From JBPYCR01 sp051846935 (GTDB taxonomy: Bacteria > Bacillota > Bacilli > Bacillales > Amphibacillaceae), in NCBI RefSeq assembly GCF_051846935.1, contig NZ_JBPYCS010000035.1, forward strand, positions 1 to 14,872: a stretch of DNA of 14,872 nt. Direction: 5' to 3'. A program made the translations under genes and the position numbers. The notes under the pieces were generated by a model. That model did no database searches and was not told the origin of the DNA. It saw only the letters and a list, made by a program, of their open reading frames with translations. Shown here in pieces: positions 6,863-12,455 of this stretch; the stretch's first letter is position 1; the number at the start of each line of letters is the position of its first letter.

Positions 6863-8851
6863 TTACACGTGTGCAGACGGGGCAGACAAAGCATCCATTC
6901 CGCCTTCATTATCCTTCCGACGCTTTTGAACATACCAAATGGCAGCAAGCAAAACGATGCCAAAACCATTGCTAACTAGACCAGGTAAAATTAAAGCTAA
7001 ACCTGCGCCAAGTAATACAATTCTTTCCCACCACTTGGAATCCGCTATAAAGAAGCCGATCATCGCACTGCTCACTCCGACCATTCCTAGAACAGCCGTA
7101 GTTAAAGATATGACTAAGTTAACCGGTGTTACATCAACTAATACTAAAATCGGGTTGTATATAAATATATACGGAATAATAAACGCAGCAATCGCCAGTT
7201 TCACTGCTGTAACCCCACTTTTAAAGGGGTTTGCCCTCGCTATTCCAGCACCAGCATATGCAGCAAGACAAACAGGTGGGGTAATATCTGCTACAATACC
7301 AAAATAAAATACGAACATATGAACTGCAATCGGTGCAAGATCAAATCCATTAATTAATGCTGGAGCGGCAATCGTTGCTGTAACAACATAGTTAGCTGTT
7401 GTCGGCAGTCCCATTCCCAAAATAATACAAGAAATCATAGTAAAAATGAGCGCTAATATGAGTATTTCATTCGACAATGCTATAATTCCGGCTGCGAACT
7501 TCGCCCCAAGTCCAGTAATACTAACAACTCCAGCAATGATCCCTGCTGTAGCAACCGCTGCAATTACTGGCAAAGCAACACGTGCTCCCTGCTCCAATAC
7601 ATCAATCGTTTTACGCAATGATAAGCGAGTTTCTTTTCGCACTAAACTAACGAGAAATGCCGAAAGAATTCCATATATCGCGGCTCGTTGTGGTGTAAAG
7701 CCGATCATAACCGTTCCAATAATGACGACAAGCGGGATAAGCATATATCCATATCGCAACATAATATCTTTTAGAACTGGAAGCTCTGACTTAGGCAGCC
7801 CATGAATCCCTAACCGTTTTGCCTCAAAGTGTGTACCAATAAATATACCCGAGAAATACAAAGCAGCTGGAATTGCCGCCGCAAGCATAATCGTTCCGTA
7901 ATCAACACCTAAATATTCCATCATAATAAAAGCAGCAGCACCCATTATTGGAGGCATAATTTGTCCACCAGTAGAAGCCGATGCTTCTGTTCCTGCAGCA
8001 AATTCAGGCTTGAAGCCAGCTTTTTTCATCATTGGAATCGTAAACGATCCTGAGGCTACCGTGTTTCCAACGGAGCTACCAGAAACCATTCCTTGCAATG
8101 AGCTTGCTGCAACTGCCGCTTTTGCGGTCCCTCCGGTATAGCGTCCAGTCACCGCAAAGGCGAGGTCATTAAAAAACTTCCCAATTTTCGTATGAACGAG
8201 GACGACCCCAAAAAATAAAAAGAGAAATATAAACTTTGAGGAAATTTGAATTGGTGTTCCAAACACTCCACTTTCTTGAAACCAGAGATTTGTAGCAATC
8301 CGGTCAAATGTAAATCCTGGATGAGACAATACTTGTGTAGGAACATATTTACCAAAAAGAGCATAAGCTATCATGACACTTGCAACAATTACAATTGGTA
8401 TCCCGACAGTTCGCCGTGTCGCTTCCAGCAATAATAGAATACCTAAAATAGAAATAATCGTATCGATTGTACTGTACCCTGATATTCGACTTTGAAGAAT
8501 AGAATCGAAAAAAATAATCTTATGATAGGTTACATACATCGCAGAAAAAGCGAGTACGACATCATACCACGGAACCGTTTTTTGTTTCTTTTGCATGCCG
8601 CTTTTAATTGGATAAAGAAGAAATATAATACCAAGCGCAGTACCTAGGTGGATTGCACCTTGCTTTTGGGATGGCAACGTGCCAAAGTACCCCGCATATA
8701 AATGAAAAATCGTTAAGGAAACACCGATAAAAGTAACAACCCACGCCCACTTCCCAATATGTATGCGAAACTGACTTTCTTTATCATACTTTTCAAGCAT
8801 CCGTTGCGCATCTGTCTGCGCAGCTTTCGCTTGTGTTTCCTTTTCACTCAT
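6863..8851 (-). CDS. TRAP transporter permease, 4TM/12TM fusion (TAXI type)
   Basis: A 662-residue polytopic membrane protein that fuses the small (DctQ-like, roughly residues 1-200) and large (DctM-like, roughly 205-640) subunits of a tripartite ATP-independent periplasmic transporter. It is expected to move an organic anion with Na+ or H+. The family signature is clear: QGMVSGSSVGNTVASGSF (about 253-270), IPMMKKAGFKPEFAAGTEAS, and STGGQIMPPIMGAAAFIM (about 293-310). Later segments include MGLPTTANYV and FYFGIVADITPPVCLAAYA. Length is normal with no frameshift. ATG 8849-8851 (MSEKETQ) is chosen, with GGTGGTGA just upstream. The frame stays open to TTG 8905, but that extension runs through a strong hairpin. 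It works with the TAXI lipoprotein encoded directly upstream; the substrate is unknown. Confidence 0.9.
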   Translation of the reverse strand: MSEKETQAKAAQTDAQRMLEKYDKESQFRIHIGKWAWVVTFIGVSLTIFHLYAGYFGTLPSQKQGAIHLGTALGIIFLLYPIKSGMQKKQKTVPWYDVVLAFSAMYVTYHKIIFFDSILQSRISGYSTIDTIISILGILLLLEATRRTVGIPIVIVASVMIAYALFGKYVPTQVLSHPGFTFDRIATNLWFQESGVFGTPIQISSKFIFLFLFFGVVLVHTKIGKFFNDLAFAVTGRYTGGTAKAAVAASSLQGMVSGSSVGNTVASGSFTIPMMKKAGFKPEFAAGTEASASTGGQIMPPIMGAAAFIMMEYLGVDYGTIMLAAAIPAALYFSGIFIGTHFEAKRLGIHGLPKSELPVLKDIMLRYGYMLIPLVVIIGTVMIGFTPQRAAIYGILSAFLVSLVRKETRLSLRKTIDVLEQGARVALPVIAAVATAGIIAGVVSITGLGAKFAAGIIALSNEILILALIFTMISCIILGMGLPTTANYVVTATIAAPALINGFDLAPIAVHMFVFYFGIVADITPPVCLAAYAGAGIARANPFKSGVTAVKLAIAAFIIPYIFIYNPILVLVDVTPVNLVISLTTAVLGMVGVSSAMIGFFIADSKWWERIVLLGAGLALILPGLVSNGFGIVLLAAIWYVQKRRKDNEGGMDALSAPSAHV

Positions 8852-8863
8852 TTCACCACCACC

Positions 8864-8917
8864 ATAATTTAGAATAAAAGGAAAAGAGTGTTTATAAGCA
8901 AACAAGCCCTTTTCCTT
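8864..8917 (-). terminator. Intercistronic hairpin between lipoprotein and permease genes
   Basis: On the minus strand a perfect 9-bp stem, AAGGAAAAG (8909-8917) with CTTTTCCTT (8878-8886), encloses 22 bases. The T-rich sequence TTTATTC follows. It lies between the lipoprotein stop (8984) and the permease ATG (8851). It may act as a partial terminator or a 3'-end stabiliser, giving more lipoprotein than permease. Confidence 0.55.
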
Positions 8918-8983
8918 CCTTTTAATTTATTTTATTTACATAAATAGCTTCCTACCTTCTACACGTCATCTAAACTGAATTGC

Positions 8984-9988
8984 TTACTTCAAGCTATCAA
9001 GACTTTCAATTCCCGTTGATTCACGTGTTATTATTTGCGTCACTTCTGGATAAATGTGCCCGATAAATGCAGCGTTTTCTACCGCGTTTCCTTCAAAATC
9101 ACTTTCTCCATTTACCGCGTTCAATGCAGGTACGTGTACCGACATTCCAAGATCCATATTCCCTTCTCCAATTGTTGCCATATTTTCTACAGAAGCCCCT
9201 GTCTCCATGTTCGTGAAATTTGCATCTAAGTGATTATTCCACAGCGTTGCCATTTCTCCACCTAATGGATAATACGTTCCACCTTGACTTCCTGTACCTA
9301 AAATAAACTCGGACTTCCTACTTCCCGCATCTGCTGAAACATCTGCAATTGGGTTATCGAATTCCAGTCCTTGCTCCTCGTAATAACGTGCTGCTCCCGG
9401 ATGAATTGGTAACCCTTTTGCCCCGTTAAGCGCATTTTCTAATGTCATATGCGCTGCTTGCGCGTGTGTGATTTCTCCAGAGTTTTCTGCCATCAGCTTG
9501 GCTAGCTCATATCCTAATTCTTCGTCAATCGTATCTGTATTCCCCATTAAAATTGCGTAAGCTGCAACGGTTTGTACATCTGAATCGAGAAAGTCATACG
9601 TATCTTGAGGAATCGTAAATCGTTCATATCCGCTCTCTTCCTCAATTTGATCGATCACATCATCAGATATACCTAGCATAACGACGTCCCCAGTGGAGGC
9701 CTGCAAGCTTTCAATACTTCCTGCTGGCAATCCTAACACCCCTACAGAAATATCAATGTTTCCATCTTGAACGCCATCTGCTGCATCCCCGAAGCCTTCC
9801 TGAAACTCCTCAAAATCCCCCTCTTCTACACCATAAGCCGATAGAATAATTTTAGAAAGTGTGCTTGTTGCACTTGCAGGTGGTCCAATGGCGATCTTCG
9901 CATTTCCGCCACCACCACACGCAGCTAAAACTAGAGCAATACCAGCTAGTACAGAAAATAAAGCTATAAATCTTTTTTTCTTTATCAT
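8984..9988 (-). CDS. TAXI-family TRAP solute-binding lipoprotein, circularly permuted
   Basis: A 334-residue lipoprotein that should capture the substrate outside the membrane and hand it to the TRAP permease downstream. ATG 9986-9988 is preceded by AGGGGG eight bases away. Residues 1-24 are a signal with lipobox LAAC (Cys24). The order of the mature protein is unusual. Residues 31-221 correspond to the normal C-terminal part: KIAIGPPASATST, GVQDGNIDISV, THAQAAHMTLENAL, IHPGAARYYEEQG. Residues 226-334 correspond to the normal N-terminal part: SEFILGTGSQGGTYYPLGG, GASVENMATIGEGNMDLG, YPEVTQIITRESTGIESL. The protein ends at DSLK, the point where relatives continue into GKK(I/V)A(I/V)G. Each half occurs once, the frame is unbroken, and total length is normal. 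It may have arisen by tandem duplication followed by deletions, by segment transposition, or as an assembly error. The mature protein is very acidic. Confidence 0.88.
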   Translation of the reverse strand: MIKKKRFIALFSVLAGIALVLAACGGGGNAKIAIGPPASATSTLSKIILSAYGVEEGDFEEFQEGFGDAADGVQDGNIDISVGVLGLPAGSIESLQASTGDVVMLGISDDVIDQIEEESGYERFTIPQDTYDFLDSDVQTVAAYAILMGNTDTIDEELGYELAKLMAENSGEITHAQAAHMTLENALNGAKGLPIHPGAARYYEEQGLEFDNPIADVSADAGSRKSEFILGTGSQGGTYYPLGGEMATLWNNHLDANFTNMETGASVENMATIGEGNMDLGMSVHVPALNAVNGESDFEGNAVENAAFIGHIYPEVTQIITRESTGIESLDSLK

Positions 9989-10104
9989 CTTTTTTCCCCC
10001 TATATAAATTTTCTTCTCCATTAGAGAGCGCTTCAAATTATGTAGGAAAACTGTGATGTGAAGAAAGATTACGCATGCGTGTTCTTGTTTAAAAGCTTTT
10101 ATTT

Positions 10105-10133
10105 ATAGTACTGTAAAATTTTGCAAATTTCAA
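10105..10133 (-). promoter_or_regulatory. Sigma-A promoter of the TAXI-TRAP operon
   Basis: The minus strand reads TTGAAA (10128-10133), a 17-bp spacer, then TACTAT (10105-10110). The leader to the ATG at 9988 is about 110 bases. It contains a perfect 10-bp palindrome, ACGCATGCGT (10071-10080), that could be an operator. Confidence 0.5.
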
Positions 10134-10331
10134 GTCATTGTCAAAATTATCCTAATTTTCTGCCTGATAGATTGATCAATAATCTTTCCGCTTTCGTTAT
10201 TGATTCAACTGTTCATACCTCCTTCTTACTAATTACTAGTTTTATATACGTTATGATTTTTATTTTCACGTATGACAAATTAATTTTAACTGCTAACGGT
10301 TGACGATTCGTACAAAGGATACCTGGTCAAT

Positions 10332-10361
10332 TTGTAATAACTACTTAATTAATAGTAAAAT
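10332..10361 (+). promoter_or_regulatory. Candidate promoter of the YczE-like gene
   Basis: TTGTAA (10332-10337), an 18-bp spacer, then TAAAAT (10356-10361), about 50 bases before the ATG at 10411. The divergent region between this and the TAXI promoter holds one imperfect stem, ATCAATAA/TTATTGAT, near 10165-10205. I see no gene in it. Confidence 0.4.
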
Positions 10362-10410
10362 GTTAGGTGGAGGTATGAATGAAAATGTTTTATTGAAAGA
10401 AGGAGGATAC

Positions 10411-11055
10411 ATGTTTTACTTTCGTTGCGGCCTGTATATGGTCGGCCTACTTATATTTAGTTACGGGATATCCGTTACAATTAAAGTCCAACACCTCGGA
10501 CTTGCTCCTTGGGACGTATTAAATGTTGGTTTGTATGAAAAGCTCGGCTTCTCAATCGGAACTTGGACGATCGCCATCAGTGTACTTTTAATATGCGTTT
10601 CTTTTATTTTAGACAAAAGTTATATAAAAGCAGGTACGTTTGTAAATGCGTTTGCAGTTGGTGCCTTCGTCGATTTCTATTTGTGGCTTGATTTCCTCCC
10701 ACCGACAACGTATGCATGGCCAGATGTTTTTACAATTTTGTTAGGTATCGTATTAATGGGATTTGGTGGAGGCGTCTATAATGCTGCCCATCTAGGAGCT
10801 GGTCCAAGAGACGGATTTATGTTGTCCATCTCTGACAAATCAGGCATATCCATCGGCAAAGTCCGTATAATGACGGAGAGCAGTGTATTAATCTTTGGGT
10901 TACTGCTTGGTGGGCCTGTTTTTGTTATTACTTTTATTTTCACCTTTATCCAAAGTCCATTATTCCAGTTTTCATATTTATCCTTTAGTAAATTAGTCGA
11001 TCAACTAACTATAAAAAACAATGAAAATAAAAAGCTCGCAAGACATACTGGGTAA
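10411..11055 (+). CDS. YczE/YyaS/YitT-type integral membrane protein
   Basis: A 214-residue membrane protein with about five hydrophobic helices, resembling B. subtilis YczE. Matching segments are GLLIFSYGISVTIKVQHLGLAPWDVLNVGL (near residues 12-41), GTFVNAFAVGAFVDFYL (75-91), GVYNAAHLGAGPRDGFML (121-138) and GGPVFVITFIFTFIQSPLFQ (167-186). The last segment is a loose version of the family's GGPVGIGT..GP..Q ending. The function of the family is not settled. ATG 10411 is chosen because AAGGAGG lies four to five bases before it and the following residues match family N-termini. The frame is open from 10300, and ATG 10375 has a site that lies too close. It is divergent from the TAXI-TRAP operon, but nothing ties the two functionally. 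A terminator follows. Confidence 0.82.
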   Translation: MFYFRCGLYMVGLLIFSYGISVTIKVQHLGLAPWDVLNVGLYEKLGFSIGTWTIAISVLLICVSFILDKSYIKAGTFVNAFAVGAFVDFYLWLDFLPPTTYAWPDVFTILLGIVLMGFGGGVYNAAHLGAGPRDGFMLSISDKSGISIGKVRIMTESSVLIFGLLLGGPVFVITFIFTFIQSPLFQFSYLSFSKLVDQLTIKNNENKKLARHTG

Positions 11056-11175
11056 ATGTTTTTATATTTCCAACAATAGACTCGTCTAAAGAAAGTGTTT
11101 GATGAAATCTTTGAATAGCTGATTTGGTCGGGCTTACTGAACTAAGCCGAACTATTTATAAGGAGTTCTTCTTGA

Positions 11176-11225
11176 AAAATCTAGAGCCGATCGTGAATAA
11201 AAAAAGATCGTCTCTGGATTTTTTT
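11176..11225 (+). terminator. Intrinsic terminator of the YczE-like gene
   Basis: AAAATCTAGAG and CTCTGGATTTT pair with one G-U, followed inward (past a C/T mismatch) by CGATC/GATCG around a 13-base A-rich loop. Seven T's end the structure. It lies about 120 bases after the stop codon. A smaller bulged hairpin (TCGGgCTT / AAGCCGA) sits near 11127-11147. Confidence 0.75.
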
Positions 11226-11257
11226 AAAAAAACTCCCCCCAACACAATAAACAAGTA

Positions 11258-11286
11258 TATAATAGAATTTAATAATTTAAATTATT
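11258..11286 (+). promoter_or_regulatory. -10 box and 16-bp AT palindrome before the AIM24-family gene
   Basis: TATAAT at 11258-11263 is a good -10, but its -35 position is a run of C's. A perfect 16-bp palindrome, AATAATTTAAATTATT (11271-11286), begins about 8 bases downstream of the -10, over the expected start of transcription. It could be an operator. In an AT-rich leader it could also be chance. Confidence 0.4.
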
Positions 11287-11306
11287 TAAAAAATGAGGTG
11301 TACAAA

Positions 11307-12101
11307 TTGAACAACCATGAAATTGATTACAAGCTATATGGAGATGATATGCAATTTGTCGAAGTGGAGCTGGATCCAGAAGAAACAGTAATTGCTGAAG
11401 CTGGTAGTTTAATGATGATGGATGATCAAGTACGAATGGAAACCATTTTTGGCGACGGATCTGGAGCTCAAGGCGGGTTTATGGGAAAGCTAATTGGTGC
11501 AGGGAAGCGAGTTGTTACAGGCGAAAGCTTATTCATGACTACTTTTACGAATACAGGGATAGAAAAAAAACATGTTTCCTTCGCTTCTCCATATCCGGGA
11601 AAAATTATACCAATGGATTTAAGCAAATTAGACGGAAAATTAATATGTCAAAAGGATGCTTTTTTAGCAGCCGCAAAGGGCGTTTCTATTGGAGTAGAGT
11701 TTCAACGAAAAGTAGGCGCAGGCTTCTTCGGTGGCGAAGGCTTTATTATGCAAAAACTTGAAGGAGACGGGATGGCATTTGTTCACGCCGGCGGAACAAT
11801 ACATAAAAAAGAATTGCAAGCAGGAGATGCTCTCCGTGTCGATACCGGTTGTCTAGTTGCAATGACCGGAGAAGTCGACTACAATATCGAATTTGTCGGA
11901 GGCGTTAAAACAGCACTATTCGGCGGCGAAGGATTATTCTTTGCAACATTACGTGGACCTGGTACAGTTTGGGTTCAGTCGTTACCGTTCAGCAGGCTTG
12001 CCAGCAGAGTATTTGCAGCAGCTCCTGAAAAGGGAGGATCCAAAGGTGAAGGAAGTGTCGCTGGAGGTTTGTTTGACCTGTTCGGTGGCGATCGGAAGTA
12101 A
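11307..12101 (+). CDS. TIGR00266 / AIM24 family protein
   Basis: A 264-residue protein of the TIGR00266 (AIM24, DUF124) family, expected to fold as a beta-rich structure like tryptophan RNA-binding attenuator proteins. It is probably cytoplasmic or membrane-associated. Typical segments are VEVELDPEETVIAEAGSLMMM near the start, GGFMGKLIGAGKRVVTGESLFMTTFTN, PGKIIPMDL, GGEGFIMQKLEGDGMAFVHAGG, and LFGGEGLFFATLRGPGTVWVQSLP. Length fits the family. No precise function is known in bacteria. TTG 11307-11309 is chosen because GAGGTG lies six bases upstream. The frame is open from 11124, but that extension overlaps the preceding terminator and is not protein-like. It converges on the dCache-GGDEF-EAL gene. 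Confidence 0.88.
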   Translation: MNNHEIDYKLYGDDMQFVEVELDPEETVIAEAGSLMMMDDQVRMETIFGDGSGAQGGFMGKLIGAGKRVVTGESLFMTTFTNTGIEKKHVSFASPYPGKIIPMDLSKLDGKLICQKDAFLAAAKGVSIGVEFQRKVGAGFFGGEGFIMQKLEGDGMAFVHAGGTIHKKELQAGDALRVDTGCLVAMTGEVDYNIEFVGGVKTALFGGEGLFFATLRGPGTVWVQSLPFSRLASRVFAAAPEKGGSKGEGSVAGGLFDLFGGDRK

Positions 12102-12160
12102 TATATTGGAAAAACACAGGCAATGTTGGCAACTATTTTAAATACATTCGTTTATTATCC

Positions 12161-12204
12161 TACCGGAAATTATGGATCGTAATGTAAATAACGGTATCCT
12201 TTTT
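12161..12204 (+). terminator. Weak intrinsic terminator candidate of the AIM24-family gene
   Basis: TACCG (12161-12165) pairs with CGGTA (12192-12196), with an inner ATTA/TAAT stem, and five T's follow after TCC. The outer stem is short, so this is a moderate candidate, 60 bases after the stop codon. Confidence 0.45.
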
Positions 12205-12206
12205 AC

Positions 12207-12297
12207 TGGAGGCGTTTACGCACGATGTATTCGTCTCCATAAAGAGAGGAACAGATACTCATTTATGGAAGGCTATGAATATCTGTTCAATCTCTCT
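12207..12297. other. Two tandem stem-loops in the convergent intergenic region
   Basis: Hairpin one (12207-12239) pairs TGGAGGCG with CGTCTCCA, then a symmetric TT/TT internal loop, then TAC/GTA around GCACGAT. Hairpin two (12243-12297) pairs AGAGAG with CTCTCT and AACAGATA with TATCTGTT, with a weaker inner ATTTAT/ATGAAT. No protein frame is seen, and neither hairpin ends in a T-run. This may be a structured 3' RNA, an untranslated RNA or a repeat element. The rest of the gap (12298-12455) shows no feature beyond one inverted repeat, TAATCCGACA (12361-12370) against 12449-12458. Confidence 0.5.
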
Positions 12298-12455
12298 ACG
12301 TAGAATTTATCCATGCAAATCCCCAAGAGATTTATTATACGTGTTCTGTTTTACTCGAGATAATCCGACAGTTTGTTAAAACGGTTTGCTTATAATTTGT
12401 TAGAAAATATTTTTGTATACACCGTGAGATAAAGAGTTGTAGTATCCATGTCGGA

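Noticed and set aside
10021..10036. Possible cre-like site (AGAGAGCGCTTCAAAT) upstream of the TAXI lipoprotein
   Set aside because: Several consensus positions fail, including the outer TG and CA, so it is weaker than chance-level evidence.
10121..10303. 60-residue plus-strand frame in the divergent intergenic region
   Set aside because: No ribosome binding site; it overlaps the promoter of the TAXI operon; AT-rich chance frame.
11124..11306. 61-residue N-terminal extension of the AIM24-family protein
   Set aside because: It runs through the preceding gene's terminator and lies upstream of the predicted promoter; the TTG at 11307 has a good ribosome binding site.
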